Source: an uncultured Pseudomonadales bacterium
Lineage (GTDB): Bacteria > Pseudomonadota > Gammaproteobacteria > Pseudomonadales > Porticoccaceae
NCBI GenBank assembly: GCA_943788875.1
Contig: CALSSA010000006.1
Coordinates: 248,001 to 312,000 of the forward strand
Direction of reading: 5' to 3'
Length of the DNA: 64,000 nucleotides
Shown here piece by piece: positions 27,163-36,066 of this stretch. How positions within the stretch are numbered: position 1 is the stretch's first letter; each line of letters starts with the position of its first letter. Both the position numbers and the translations under genes were made by a program. The notes below the pieces were generated by a model. It ran no database searches, was not told where the DNA came from, and worked only from the letters and a program-made list of their open reading frames with translations.

Positions 27163-27684
27163 CTAAAACTCTGGGTCCCAAATCACATCAATGGTTTGCG
27201 CCTGCAAGTCTATGTTGGTCACAAACTGCTCTACGTAGGGAATCAACCGCTCTTCGCGATCGATACTTTCGGCATCACCCGCTATCACCAGTACATCATT
27301 GGCACCGGTTTCCAGTAGCGACTTTACGAAACCCAGACGAATTGACTGTCCCTCGAAGTGACTGGTTACTGCCATTCCTACAAGCTGATGCCAGTAAAAA
27401 TCACCACTGCCCAGCCCGGGCAATTCTGTCTTTGCAACCAAAATATCCTGCTGACACCAAGCTCTAGCAAGGTCTCGATCATCGACACCTTTGATATGCA
27501 CAACCAGACCGTCGCCATGACGCTTCCAGTCATCGACAACCAGTTGTTGCCGACCCTGCGCTGTATCAATCCACCAGGGCTGGTAGTCAAATACTGCCTC
27601 TACCTGTTCGGTGTAGGAGAATACTTTTACCCATCCGCGCACACCAAATACTGCTGTAATCCGCCCTACTACAAGTGTGTCCAA
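27163..27684 (-). CDS. rimM: 16S rRNA processing protein RimM
   Basis: A 173-residue 30S maturation factor that binds S19. The N-terminal barrel begins LVVGRITAVFGVRGWVKVFSYTE and the C-terminal PRC-barrel carries FYWHQLVGMAV. The start is a TTG with GGGAG seven bases upstream; no in-frame ATG is nearby. It is 27 bases downstream of rpsP. Confidence 0.96.
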   Translation of the reverse strand: MDTLVVGRITAVFGVRGWVKVFSYTEQVEAVFDYQPWWIDTAQGRQQLVVDDWKRHGDGLVVHIKGVDDRDLARAWCQQDILVAKTELPGLGSGDFYWHQLVGMAVTSHFEGQSIRLGFVKSLLETGANDVLVIAGDAESIDREERLIPYVEQFVTNIDLQAQTIDVIWDPEF

Positions 27685-27711
27685 AGAACGACTCCCGGGC
27701 TGCAGAACCTA

Positions 27712-27963
27712 TTAAGCTGCTACTTTCGCAGCCTCTTTAAGCAGTGCTGATACACGATCGCTAACCTGTGCGCCTTGACCCTGCCAGTAAGTGGCACGCT
27801 CAAGATCTACGCGCAGACGCTCTTCGGCACCGCGGGCAACTGGGTTAAAAAAGCCAATACGCTCGATATAGCGAGCATCGCGTGCATTGCGCGAATCGGA
27901 CACTGTGATGTGGTAAAAGGGGCGTTTCTTAGCGCCACCACGAGCCAATCTAATTGTTACCAT
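27712..27963 (-). CDS. rpsP: 30S ribosomal protein S16
   Basis: An 83-residue small-subunit protein, normal length, with [38 protein letters not shown] and [10 protein letters not shown]. First gene of the rpsP-rimM-trmD-rplS operon. A stable hairpin lies 18 bases upstream of the ATG in the leader. Confidence 0.98.
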   Translation of the reverse strand: MVTIRLARGGAKKRPFYHITVSDSRNARDARYIERIGFFNPVARGAEERLRVDLERATYWQGQGAQVSDRVSALLKEAAKVAA

Positions 27964-27980
27964 TTACTAAAATCCTGTGT

Positions 27981-28006
27981 TCAGGTGGCAAAATTGCCGA
28001 ACCTGA
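27981..28006 (-). promoter_or_regulatory. Hairpin in the rpsP leader
   Basis: Outer stem TCAGGT/ACCTGA and inner stem GGCAA/TTGCC form an almost continuous hairpin 18 bases upstream of the rpsP start. It has no following T-run, so it is not a terminator. Its distance to the ribosome-binding site would allow a translational effect, which is inference. Confidence 0.45.
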
Positions 28007-28183
28007 TGCTAGTTAACTGCTTTGTCAGTCTTCTCTTTACCGGGTGCCACGCAAGCATAGCGGGACCCCCACGAAAGGCGCGGTATATTACGTCAAAAGG
28101 AATTGAAAGGAAACTACTTTTGCAGCTATTTAACTGCGCTTCAGAGCCGCTATATTCCATCTCAAAGCCAATGCCAACTCTGG

Positions 28184-29572
28184 CTAGAGCTTGGGAAAGC
28201 CACCCGGCGGCAATCCACCGCCTGGAGGCGCCATTCCGCCCATGCCGCGCATCATATTTTGCATGCCCTTGCCCTTCATTTTCTTCATCATTTTGCCCAT
28301 CTGCTTATGCTGTTTGAGCAGGCGATTAAGATCCTGAATACTGGTGCCAGAGCCGCTGGTAATGCGCCTTTTGCGCGAACCATTGAGAATATCCGGATTG
28401 GCGCGCTCTTTAGGGGTCATAGAATCAATAATGCACTCCATTCGACCAAATTGGCTGGTGACATCATTCTGCTGGGCCATTTGCGCCATATTGCCCATTC
28501 CTGGCAACTTATCCATCAAACCGGCCATGCCACCCATATTTTTCATCTGCTGCAGCTGTTCGCGCAGATCTTCTAGGTCAAAACCCTTACCTTTAATAAC
28601 CTTTTTCGCCAATCGCTCAGCTTTTTGCTTATCGACCTTGCGCTCAACCTCTTCGATCAGGCTGAGGACATCACCCATACCTAGTATGCGTGAGGCAATA
28701 CGCTCAGGATGGAAGGGCTCAAGAGCATCGGTTTTTTCACCCACACCAAGGAATTTAATCGGCTTACCCGTAATATGGCGTACCGAAAGAGCCGCACCGC
28801 CGCGGGCATCACCATCAACCTTGGTTAAAATAACGCCAGTGAGAGGCAGCGCTTCATTAAAGGCTTTGGCGGTATTCACCGCATCCTGACCAATCATCGC
28901 GTCGATAACAAACAAAGTTTCAACCGGCTTAGCCGTGCCATGCACCTGCTTTATCTCGTCCATCATCTGTTCGTCGACGGCCAGACGACCAGCAGTATCC
29001 ACAATCAGTACATCAGCAAACTGCTTCTTGGCCTCACTGAGGGCGCTGTTAACAATATCTACAGGCTTCTGGCTGGCATCACTGGGAAAAAATTCGGCAC
29101 TGACTTCGCCTGCCAGAGTTTTTAGCTGCTGAATCGCTGCAGGACGGTAGACATCCGCAGAAACCAGCATGACCTTTTTCTTTTCTCGCTCTTTAAGATA
29201 TTTTGCCAGTTTGGCTGCCGAGGTAGTCTTACCTGCACCTTGCAAGCCAGCCATTAGAATCACTGCGGGGGGCTGAGCGGCCAGATTGAGGGACTCATTC
29301 TTCTCCCCCATTACGCTTTCCAGTTCGGCCTGAACAATCTTCAGGAACTGCTGACCAGGATTCAGACTGCTGCTGACCTCAGAGCCAACGGCGCGGACCT
29401 TGACCTGCTCGACAAAATCTTTGACAACAGGTAAGGCAACATCAGCCTCGAGCAGGGCCATACGGACTTCACGGAGAGTTTCCTGTATGTTTTTTTCACT
29501 GAGACTCGCCTTTCCCGAGATTTTTTTCAGACTCTGGGACAGACGATCAGTCAAACTTTCAAACATAGCCAT
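28184..29572 (-). CDS. ffh: Signal recognition particle protein Ffh
   Basis: A 462-residue GTPase that binds 4.5S RNA and signal sequences and delivers ribosomes to FtsY. The N domain is at the start (MFESLTDRLSQSLKKISGKA). The G domain has GLQGAGKTTSAAKLAKYL, DTAGRL and TKVDGDARGGAAL. The M domain at the C-terminus is methionine- and glycine-rich (MGKMMKKMKGKGMQNMM). Divergent from the ccsA-like gene. The short MA- extension before MFESL could be omitted if translation starts at the second ATG. Confidence 0.98.
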   Translation of the reverse strand: MAMFESLTDRLSQSLKKISGKASLSEKNIQETLREVRMALLEADVALPVVKDFVEQVKVRAVGSEVSSSLNPGQQFLKIVQAELESVMGEKNESLNLAAQPPAVILMAGLQGAGKTTSAAKLAKYLKEREKKKVMLVSADVYRPAAIQQLKTLAGEVSAEFFPSDASQKPVDIVNSALSEAKKQFADVLIVDTAGRLAVDEQMMDEIKQVHGTAKPVETLFVIDAMIGQDAVNTAKAFNEALPLTGVILTKVDGDARGGAALSVRHITGKPIKFLGVGEKTDALEPFHPERIASRILGMGDVLSLIEEVERKVDKQKAERLAKKVIKGKGFDLEDLREQLQQMKNMGGMAGLMDKLPGMGNMAQMAQQNDVTSQFGRMECIIDSMTPKERANPDILNGSRKRRITSGSGTSIQDLNRLLKQHKQMGKMMKKMKGKGMQNMMRGMGGMAPPGGGLPPGGFPKL

Positions 29573-29689
29573 GCATTAACATCCAGCAGTAAAATTTAGG
29601 CGCACAGTATAACAATAATTTTGCCTCCCTCTTCACCCTGTGTGCTGAATATGACACACTCCGTTCAAACAAAAGGTGATTTCAATAAG

Positions 29690-30484
29690 ATGGCAGGGTC
29701 AATACTTGGATTTGCGGCAACGGCTGCCTATCTGGTGGTCTGGGTTTACCACCTGACGCAGGTACGCAGGGGTGCGCAGTTTAACCACTGGTCTCTCCAG
29801 GCTGCGGCTGCCGCCGCTATTGGCCTGCATGGTGCAACCCTTATTGGCCTGCTGTTTATTGATGGCGGACTGGATCTCAGCCTGCTGAAAGTTTTCGCTC
29901 TTTTGGCTCTGGTTATCAATAGCCTGGTATGGATCAGCGGCATGAAAAAGCCACTACAGAGCCTCTATCTGTTTTTATTCCCTATTTCCGCCATCAGCAT
30001 TGCCGCGGCGGTAATGAGCCTGAACAGCACACCTGTGTTTCTGGCATCGTTCAATATTCAGGCGCATATCTTAATATCGATTCTCGCCTATAGCCTGCTG
30101 GCCATAGCAGCGCTGCAGGCCCTGCTGGTGGGCTATCAGGATTGGCAGCTCAAACATAAGCATCAAAACCAGCTAATGCGCGCTCTGCCTCCATTGCAGA
30201 CCATGGAAGTACTGTTGTTTGAGCTGATCTGGGCCGGGCAAATTCTGCTGACATTGTCACTAATCAGCGGATTCCTGTTTTACGAGGACTTTTTTGCCCA
30301 GAAGCTGGTCCATAAAGTCGTTTTCAGTTTGCTTGCCTGGATTGTCTACAGCACATTACTCTGGGGCCGACATGCTCGTGGCTGGCGGGGTATCAAAGCT
30401 ATCCGTTGGACCTGGGCAGGTTTTAGCGCCATATTGCTGGGTTTTATAGGCAGCAAATTCGTGCTTGAATTTGTGCTTTCATGA
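29690..30484 (+). CDS. CcsA/YpjD-type cytochrome c assembly family membrane protein
   Basis: A 264-residue inner-membrane protein with about eight hydrophobic segments and the conserved tryptophan/histidine-rich centre ending LLWGRHARGWRGIKAIRWTWAGF, as in the CcsA/CcmC heme-handling superfamily. It matches E. coli YpjD in size and in position next to ffh. The YpjD/corB pairing has been linked to magnesium/cobalt export rather than cytochrome assembly, and here a corB-like gene follows within 75 bases. I start it at ATG 29690, which aligns with the family N-terminus. Confidence 0.88.
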   Translation: MAGSILGFAATAAYLVVWVYHLTQVRRGAQFNHWSLQAAAAAAIGLHGATLIGLLFIDGGLDLSLLKVFALLALVINSLVWISGMKKPLQSLYLFLFPISAISIAAAVMSLNSTPVFLASFNIQAHILISILAYSLLAIAALQALLVGYQDWQLKHKHQNQLMRALPPLQTMEVLLFELIWAGQILLTLSLISGFLFYEDFFAQKLVHKVVFSLLAWIVYSTLLWGRHARGWRGIKAIRWTWAGFSAILLGFIGSKFVLEFVLS

Positions 30485-30555
30485 TCAAAAGTCAGTTGCT
30501 AAAAAGAATAAATTGATCCAACATAATCGCCCTTAACTTCAGAGGTCCACATTAC

Positions 30556-31833
30556 TTGGACGATTCTCAACCCTTAATGCTGTGGTCAGCATTAGTTGTT
30601 CTGCTTATTCTATCTGCTTTCTTCTCTGGTTCAGAAACCGGCATGATGTCCCTCAATCGCTATCGCCTGCGCCATCAACGCAAGAAGAGCGCGGGAGCAC
30701 GCCGGGCAGCCAAATTGCTGGCCATGCCTGATCGGTTGATCGGGCTTATTTTGATTGGCAATAACGCGGTCAACATTCTCGCCGCGATTATCGCCAATAT
30801 GCTTGCCGTACTCTATGTTGGTGAAGCCGCAGCACCCTGGGTGGCCACAGCGTCGCTGACTATCACCGTATTGGTTTTTTCTGAGGTGACCCCCAAGACC
30901 ATCGCCGCTCAGAATCCAGAATGGTTTGCCTTTAAAGCCAGTCATATCCTTAAACCATTGCTGCAACTACTCTCGCCATTGGTGTGGATGGTCAACAAAT
31001 TAACCAATGCCGTGATCTCACTTCTGGGCTTCGATCCCAATAAAGATCGTGACGATGGTCTGGATACTGAAGAACTAAAGTCTCTGGTAGATATCTCTGC
31101 GCACAAAATTTCCGACAGCAATCAGGGAATGCTCAAGGCCATTCTCGACCTGGAATCAGTGACTGTGGAAGATATTATGATTCCGCGCAATGAGATCAAT
31201 GGACTCAATATGGAAGCCAGTATTGAAGAGCTGATGAATAGCATTGTCTCTTCTGAATATACTCGCCAGCCTCTATATGAAGGTGACGTCAATAATATTG
31301 TTGGTATCTTCCATGCGCGCAAGGCCAATCACTTGCTGCGCTCAGAAAAAGTGACCCACAATGGGATCAAGCGCTTTTCTGAGACCCCCTACTTTATCCC
31401 TGAAAGTACGACATTAACCAATCAGCTGCTGAACTTTAAAAAGGCTCGCCGCCGTTTTGCTGTGGTAGTGGATGAGTACGGAGAAGTGCAGGGGCTAGTC
31501 ACTTTGGAGGATATTCTCGAGGAGATAGTGGGAGACTTTACCACCAATACTGCCGACGAGATTGAAGAAGTTATCCGCAAGGATGATGGCAGCTATCTGA
31601 TTCATGGCGCAGCTACGATTCGTGAGATAAACAAAGCAACGGGCTGGGAGCTCCCCAAAGACGGCCCGAAAACCCTTAATGGCCTGGCACTGGAGCAGCT
31701 AGAGAGCATTCCAGATGCCAATGTCAGCTTTATGATTAATGATTATCGATTTGAGACTCAAGAAATCAATGAGACGATGATCAAACAATGTGCTGTTATG
31801 CTCATGAAGAAGAAAAAAGTACAGGCAGAATAA
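30556..31833 (+). CDS. corB: CNNM/CorB-type transporter-associated protein (DUF21-CBS-CorC)
   Basis: A 425-residue inner-membrane protein, probably involved in Mg2+/Co2+ efflux. The N-terminal DUF21 domain contains AFFSGSETGMMSLNRYRLRHQ and RLIGLILIGNNAVNILAA. Two CBS modules follow (around DIMIPRNEINGL and RFAVVVDEYGEVQGLVTLEDILEEIVGDF), then a CorC/HlyC C-terminal domain. It resembles E. coli YfjD (CorB). It starts with TTG; an ATG seven codons later lacks a ribosome-binding site. Its neighbour, the YpjD-like gene, is its usual partner. Confidence 0.92.
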   Translation: MDDSQPLMLWSALVVLLILSAFFSGSETGMMSLNRYRLRHQRKKSAGARRAAKLLAMPDRLIGLILIGNNAVNILAAIIANMLAVLYVGEAAAPWVATASLTITVLVFSEVTPKTIAAQNPEWFAFKASHILKPLLQLLSPLVWMVNKLTNAVISLLGFDPNKDRDDGLDTEELKSLVDISAHKISDSNQGMLKAILDLESVTVEDIMIPRNEINGLNMEASIEELMNSIVSSEYTRQPLYEGDVNNIVGIFHARKANHLLRSEKVTHNGIKRFSETPYFIPESTTLTNQLLNFKKARRRFAVVVDEYGEVQGLVTLEDILEEIVGDFTTNTADEIEEVIRKDDGSYLIHGAATIREINKATGWELPKDGPKTLNGLALEQLESIPDANVSFMINDYRFETQEINETMIKQCAVMLMKKKKVQAE

Positions 31834-31844
31834 CCCGCTTTAGC

Positions 31845-32024
31845 CTAAGGGTTGACCTTGCTAGTGCGTTCTCCACACAGCACTAACACATCAAGGCGCT
31901 GATCATTGCTCAGATAGCGCCATTCCTGGATCTCTTTTGCGGTTCGATAGCAACCCACACAGACATCCTCATCATTGAGTGTGCAAATTGATGTACAGGG
32001 TGAGGTTACTGCCTGTTCTAACAT
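31845..32024 (-). CDS. DUF1289 small cysteine-rich protein
   Basis: A 59-residue protein, easily missed because of its length. It has the DUF1289 pattern SPCTSICTLND, then DVCVGCYRT, KEIQEWRYLSNDQR, with four cysteines in CxxxC and CxxC spacing that could bind a metal. The ATG overlaps the stop of the gamma carbonic anhydrase gene as TAATG, so the two are coupled. It ends 11 bases from the convergent corB stop. The function of the family is unknown. Confidence 0.88.
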   Translation of the reverse strand: MLEQAVTSPCTSICTLNDEDVCVGCYRTAKEIQEWRYLSNDQRLDVLVLCGERTSKVNP

Positions 32025-32551
32025 TAACGCTCTACCTCAACCAGTTCAGTCATCATCTTTTGTCCTTTCTGCACATAATGAGCCGCAGAGCCGAGCAAGA
32101 ACTGTCTGGTCTGCTCGTCATTTTCGCGTACCACTTTTCCCGGAGAACCTACTACCAACGAGCCATCTGGAATAACCGCACCAGCCTTGACCAATGTATT
32201 GGCGCCGATAATGCAGTCTGCACCCACTTTAGCGCCATCGAGAATAACCGCATTGATACCCACCAATGTGCGATCACCCACCTCCAAACAATGGATCATG
32301 GCATTGTGACCTACGGTTACATCATTACCTATAATCAATGGCTGGCCCGGATCGCAGTGCAGTACTGCGCCATCTTGAATATTGCTGCGTTCGCCCACTT
32401 CGATCAGATCGCAATCACCGCGAATAACCACATTGAACCAAACACTAGAGCCCTCTTTAAGCACCACTTTACCCATCACATCAGCACTCTCAGCGACAAA
32501 TGCCGTTTTATGTATCTCTGGGCTATCTTCTCCAATTCGGTAAATCATCAC
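32024..32551 (-). CDS. Gamma-class carbonic anhydrase family protein (YrdA-like)
   Basis: A 175-residue left-handed beta-helix trimer protein built of hexapeptide repeats (for example VMGKVVLKEGSSVWFNVVIRG). Candidate metal-binding histidines are in LHCDPG, GHNAMIHC and the nearby VGHN turn. The family includes YrdA/CaiE relatives, and many members show little or no carbonic anhydrase activity. Its start overlaps the upstream Nudix gene by four bases and its stop overlaps DUF1289, making a three-gene operon. Confidence 0.93.
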   Translation of the reverse strand: MMIYRIGEDSPEIHKTAFVAESADVMGKVVLKEGSSVWFNVVIRGDCDLIEVGERSNIQDGAVLHCDPGQPLIIGNDVTVGHNAMIHCLEVGDRTLVGINAVILDGAKVGADCIIGANTLVKAGAVIPDGSLVVGSPGKVVRENDEQTRQFLLGSAAHYVQKGQKMMTELVEVER

Positions 32552-33177
32552 TGTCCTCGCTGTCTTAATTCATCAATACGCATATCGCTGGGGTACTCAA
32601 GGTCAACGCCTGCATCCAGCGTGTTATTAACCATATCAACCAACACTTTTAGAGTGAAACCCCAAATCTTGAAGTCGTTATACGCAAGAAATGGGAACCT
32701 GAGCGCACCATGCTCATTTTTAATGTCAAAATACTGATACTGACTTACATCCAGCAACAGTCTTATCGGTAGATCAAATATAGCAGCGATTTCATTGGGG
32801 TCTGCTACCAGCTGCAATGGGCTTTCAACCACACCCACATAGGGAGTTACCATCAAATTGCGCCGCTTAGGCGAAGCCACAGGCAATGTTGCAACCGGAG
32901 TCACCAGCTGCGGTGCCAAGCCCACCTCTTCATGGGCCTCTCTAAGGGCGGTATCCAACAGATTATTATCGACCGCATCCCACATGCCTCCGGGAAAAGC
33001 CACCTCGCCAGCATGATTCTTTAGATGATTGGCACGCTGAGTCAGCACCACCTGAGGGTCTGCAATATCACCATGCAACACTACTAAAACAGCTGCGGTT
33101 AAACTGTGATCTAGGGGTTTGGGCGATACTCTGGTGAGAGGAAATTTTTTTAGTTCATTTATAATGTTTTCGAGCAT
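32548..33177 (-). CDS. Nudix hydrolase, probable CoA pyrophosphatase (NudL-like)
   Basis: A 209-residue protein with VVLTQRANHLKNHAGEVAFPGGMWD followed by the Nudix box ending TALREAHEEVGL. The UPF0035-type NHAGEVAFPGG motif points to the CoA-pyrophosphatase subgroup, which splits coenzyme A to 3',5'-ADP and phosphopantetheine. It is transcribed divergently from a second Nudix gene, with 41 bases between starts. Confidence 0.88.
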   Translation of the reverse strand: MLENIINELKKFPLTRVSPKPLDHSLTAAVLVVLHGDIADPQVVLTQRANHLKNHAGEVAFPGGMWDAVDNNLLDTALREAHEEVGLAPQLVTPVATLPVASPKRRNLMVTPYVGVVESPLQLVADPNEIAAIFDLPIRLLLDVSQYQYFDIKNEHGALRFPFLAYNDFKIWGFTLKVLVDMVNNTLDAGVDLEYPSDMRIDELRQRGQ

Positions 33178-33218
33178 TTGTGCATTATACTCAGCTCTGA
33201 CAGTTTTCTGAGCTTTTC

Positions 33219-33773
33219 ATGAATTTTTGTTCTAACTGCGGCAATGCCGTTATAAAAAAAATACCACTGGGGGACAACCGTGAACGACATGTTTGCGGTA
33301 GCTGTGAACTAATCCATTACCAAAACCCAAAGGTGATTGCCGGAGTATTGCCCGTTTATGGCGATCAAATACTGCTGTGCAAGCGCTCAATAGAGCCCCG
33401 CCATGGTTTTTGGACTCTACCTGCAGGCTTTCTCGAGAATGGCGAGTCCTCACTCGAAGGTGCTCTGCGGGAATGTGAAGAGGAGGCCAATGCGACGGTA
33501 GTTAACCCCGAGCTCTATGCCTTATTCGACATTCCCCAAATCAATCAGGTCTATGTGTTTTACCGCGCAGAATTAATGGAGCCTGTGTTTGGCCCGAGCT
33601 CGGAATCCTCTGAAGTGGAGCTATTTGATGAGCAGGATATTCCCTGGGCAGAGCTGGCTTTTCCTGTCGTCGAACTGGCGCTAGACCATTTCCTCAAAGA
33701 TCGGATAACAGGCGATTTCATCGTAAAGCATGAAAAAATACAACGCCCATGGCGCAGTCGTCGCAGTCCCTAA
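33219..33773 (+). CDS. Nudix hydrolase with N-terminal zinc ribbon
   Basis: A 184-residue protein. Residues 4-31 hold a zinc ribbon with cysteines in FCSNCGNA and HVCGSCELIHYQNP. The Nudix domain follows, with WTLPAGFLENGESSLEGAL and RECEEEA. The layout is a short version of NudC-like enzymes, suggesting hydrolysis of a dinucleotide such as NADH or ADP-ribose; the substrate is not certain. It converges on the outer-membrane protein gene, with two bases between stops. Confidence 0.9.
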   Translation: MNFCSNCGNAVIKKIPLGDNRERHVCGSCELIHYQNPKVIAGVLPVYGDQILLCKRSIEPRHGFWTLPAGFLENGESSLEGALRECEEEANATVVNPELYALFDIPQINQVYVFYRAELMEPVFGPSSESSEVELFDEQDIPWAELAFPVVELALDHFLKDRITGDFIVKHEKIQRPWRSRRSP

Positions 33774-33775
33774 AC

Positions 33776-34525
33776 TTAGAAATACAGGCGTAAGGCAATG
33801 TAGTAGCCATCAAAGGTGGCGTCAGACTGCAACTCATCAAGGTCATCCAGCTCAATCGCCATGGATCTGTAACCCAGTACAATACCTGCATCCATGGCTG
33901 GCAAAATATCAAAGCTATAACTTAGTTCTGCCGACCAGTCCACCAATCTAAACTCGTCAACATTGATCCAGTTTGCTGCTATATCTGCGTGCCATCCTGT
34001 GGTGGGCAATGCCAGCCCTAACTTGCCATAAAGCAATGGCACCGTGGCATCAAGATCCATGTTCTGCTGTTGAGTTGCGCCGATCAGGCTGGCTTCACCA
34101 TCAAACAGTCTTGCGGTAATACCAAGGTCCAGATCAACAATATTGTCCAGCACCTCATAGTAAAAAGTGGCATCTGTATGACTCAGATCGAGGCTAATAT
34201 CTGCCTGTTCTGTAACCACAAACGGGGTGCCATTAAGATCGCTACCAGCACTGATCAACTCATTGCCAGACCAGTTAAGGTCACTGCGCTGAAGGCGGAT
34301 ATTGGGCAAAAGAGGCAGTGGGTGCTCAAGGGCTATATAGGCGAACTGGTTGGCTTCCTCTTGTAGACGAAGTGTTGAACTCAGGTCAATATCAGTGCGT
34401 CCAATATTCCCCTGTGGCTCAGCCTGCCAAGAGCCACCGCCAATGGAAAGGCCGATAAGGTCTGCAAATACAGTGATTGGCGTTAAGAATATAGCCAATG
34501 CCACAAAGATGCGGAGAGTTTTCAT
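33776..34525 (-). CDS. Outer-membrane beta-barrel protein (TIGR04219-like)
   Basis: A 249-residue protein with a signal peptide (MKTLRIFVALAIFLTPITVFA) followed by DLIGLSIGGGSWQAEPQGNIG and alternating strands. It ends ALRLYF with the terminal Phe required for barrel assembly. The GIxxGGGxWxxxPxG start is the pattern of a small gammaproteobacterial outer-membrane family. Function unknown. Transcribed alone; the peroxiredoxin terminator lies upstream. Confidence 0.83.
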   Translation of the reverse strand: MKTLRIFVALAIFLTPITVFADLIGLSIGGGSWQAEPQGNIGRTDIDLSSTLRLQEEANQFAYIALEHPLPLLPNIRLQRSDLNWSGNELISAGSDLNGTPFVVTEQADISLDLSHTDATFYYEVLDNIVDLDLGITARLFDGEASLIGATQQQNMDLDATVPLLYGKLGLALPTTGWHADIAANWINVDEFRLVDWSAELSYSFDILPAMDAGIVLGYRSMAIELDDLDELQSDATFDGYYIALRLYF

Positions 34526-34641
34526 AGTTCGTCCCTGATTAGAAATTTGCTGCAGGCATAATAACTAAACAGTAGATATTAAAATGTGACTTGCTTCCCC
34601 CAACTTGCAGTAGCTGGTTATCAGTTTATTTATTTGCGGCA

Positions 34642-34673
34642 TAAAAAAACCCCGCGGTTTAAGCCGCGGGGTT
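34642..34673 (-). terminator. Terminator after the peroxiredoxin gene
   Basis: A ten-base GC-rich stem AACCCCGCGG/CCGCGGGGTT with a six-base loop is followed on the minus strand by seven T. It lies 24 bases beyond the peroxiredoxin stop. Confidence 0.93.
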
Positions 34674-34696
34674 GATAGTACGAAAGCGGCTACAGC

Positions 34697-35302
34697 TTAA
34701 AGAGCAGCAGCATTTTCCGATAGGTACTCAGCAACACCGGCAGTGGTATCTTTCATGCCTTTGTCACCACGATTCCAGCCCGCAGGACAAACTTCACCAT
34801 GCTCTTCGTGGAAGCTCAGGGCGTCTACCATGCGCAGCATCTCATCGACATTGCGACCCAGCGGCAGGTCATTAACCACCTGATGGCGAACCATACCCTG
34901 CTCATCAATCAGGAATGATCCACGGAAAGCAACCCCATCGGCTGGATGCTCAACATCATAGGCCTGACAGATTTCATGCTTAACATCAGCAACCAAGGTA
35001 TAGCGCACTGGGCCAATGCCACCATCGTTGATTGCGGTGTTGCGCCAGGCGTTGTGCGAGAACTGGGAATCGATTGATACACCAATTACTTCCACGCCGC
35101 GGCTTTGGAATTCTTCGTAGCGATGATCGAAGGCGATCAGCTCTGAAGGGCATACAAAAGTAAAGTCCAGAGGATAAAAGAAAATGACAGCTTTCTTTCC
35201 TGCAATGGCTTCGCTCAGATTAAAACTATCTACAATGTCGCCGCTTCCGGTTACTGCTGCTGCGGTAAAGTCAGGTGCTGACCGTCCAACTAATACACCC
35301 AT
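34697..35302 (-). CDS. 2-Cys peroxiredoxin (AhpC/Prx1 type)
   Basis: A 201-residue peroxidase reducing H2O2 and organic peroxides. The peroxidatic Cys51 is in DFTFVCPSE and the resolving Cys172 in GEVCPAGW; the catalytic Thr and Arg positions are also present. It has the length and spacing of Prx1-type enzymes, which are usually reduced by thioredoxin. Flanked by terminators on both sides, so it is a single-gene unit on the minus strand. Confidence 0.96.
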   Translation of the reverse strand: MGVLVGRSAPDFTAAAVTGSGDIVDSFNLSEAIAGKKAVIFFYPLDFTFVCPSELIAFDHRYEEFQSRGVEVIGVSIDSQFSHNAWRNTAINDGGIGPVRYTLVADVKHEICQAYDVEHPADGVAFRGSFLIDEQGMVRHQVVNDLPLGRNVDEMLRMVDALSFHEEHGEVCPAGWNRGDKGMKDTTAGVAEYLSENAAAL

Positions 35303-35445
35303 AAAGCACTCCTATATAAAGTAAGTAAGGTTTTTAAAAAGATTAGATTGCTAAGGAATAGTTACATGCAAAGCGTAAACCGGCCAATTAATAATCCCTA
35401 TTGTGCCGATAGAACTGACTGCAGAACTAAATTGTTGACACAAAA

Positions 35446-35475
35446 AAAGAGCAGCGAAAATATTCGCTGCTCTTT
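35446..35475 (-). terminator. Terminator after grxD
   Basis: A 12-base stem AAAGAGCAGCGA/TCGCTGCTCTTT with a short loop has a seven-T run on the minus strand. It lies 18 bases after the grxD stop. Confidence 0.9.
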
Positions 35476-35492
35476 GATGTGAAATATCCTGG

Positions 35493-35831
35493 TTAGGCGT
35501 CTGCTGCTGGCCCGTCTTCACCCATAGCTTCATCGATCAAAGGCTTCAACTCACCTTTGTCATGCATATCAGTGACAATATCGCAGCCGCCAACCAGCTC
35601 GCCATTAACCCACAGCTGCGGAAATGTTGGCCAGTTGCCAAACGCGGGGAGATTGGCGCGAATCTCTGGGTTAGACAGAATGTCCACATAGGCAAAGCGC
35701 TGGCCACAGCCCATAAGCGCCTGAACAGTTCGCGAGGAGAAGCCGCATTGAGGCTGATTAGGTGACCCTTTCATATAGAGTAACACTGAGTTGCTTTCCA
35801 CTTGCTCGCGGATTGTTTCCATAATGTCCAT
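35493..35831 (-). CDS. grxD: Monothiol glutaredoxin Grx4
   Basis: A 112-residue CGFS glutaredoxin that carries a [2Fe-2S] cluster and takes part in Fe-S delivery and iron sensing. Active-site Cys29 lies in QPQCGFSSRTVQAL, and the glutathione-binding FPQLWVNGELVGGCDIV is intact. Length and motif are typical. GAGG precedes the ATG. It is divergent from the Fur-controlled porin operon. Confidence 0.96.
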   Translation of the reverse strand: MDIMETIREQVESNSVLLYMKGSPNQPQCGFSSRTVQALMGCGQRFAYVDILSNPEIRANLPAFGNWPTFPQLWVNGELVGGCDIVTDMHDKGELKPLIDEAMGEDGPAADA

Positions 35832-35968
35832 AGAGACAGACCTCTAAAAATTGGTTGCTGAAGATAGCGCGATTCTACCCGTTTCAGTACGCCGCTTACA
35901 GGACTACGGATTATTTATTTTAATTAACCCGGCGAAATCCGGTAATGGACATTGCAAATTATTTATTG

Positions 35969-35993
35969 AATGCAAATGAGAACTATTTGCATT
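35969..35993 (+). promoter_or_regulatory. Fur-like operator
   Basis: A perfect nine-base inverted repeat AATGCAAAT/ATTTGCATT with a seven-base centre. The core AAATGAGAACTATTTGC closely resembles gammaproteobacterial Fur boxes. It overlaps the -35 element of the porin promoter, the position expected for iron-dependent repression. Confidence 0.78.
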
Positions 35994-36015
35994 TGCGTTT
36001 AAAAATCACTATAGT
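35987..36015 (+). promoter_or_regulatory. sigma70 promoter of the porin operon
   Basis: TTGCAT (35987-35992), a 17-base spacer and TATAGT (36010-36015) lie about 50 bases before the porin ATG. The -35 is embedded in the Fur-like palindrome. Confidence 0.75.
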
Positions 36016-36066
36016 GCCTCCCACTGACGTTTTACTTATTTAATGTATTTTTTTGGAGACACAGAA

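Noticed and set aside
29621-29689. Longer start for the ccsA-like gene
   Set aside because: The extra N-terminal residues are polar and do not fit the family, whose first membrane segment follows directly after the ATG at 29690.
31979-32737. A 252-codon plus-strand frame over the DUF1289, gamma-CA and Nudix genes
   Set aside because: The minus-strand genes have recognised motifs and tight overlaps; the plus-strand translation looks random.
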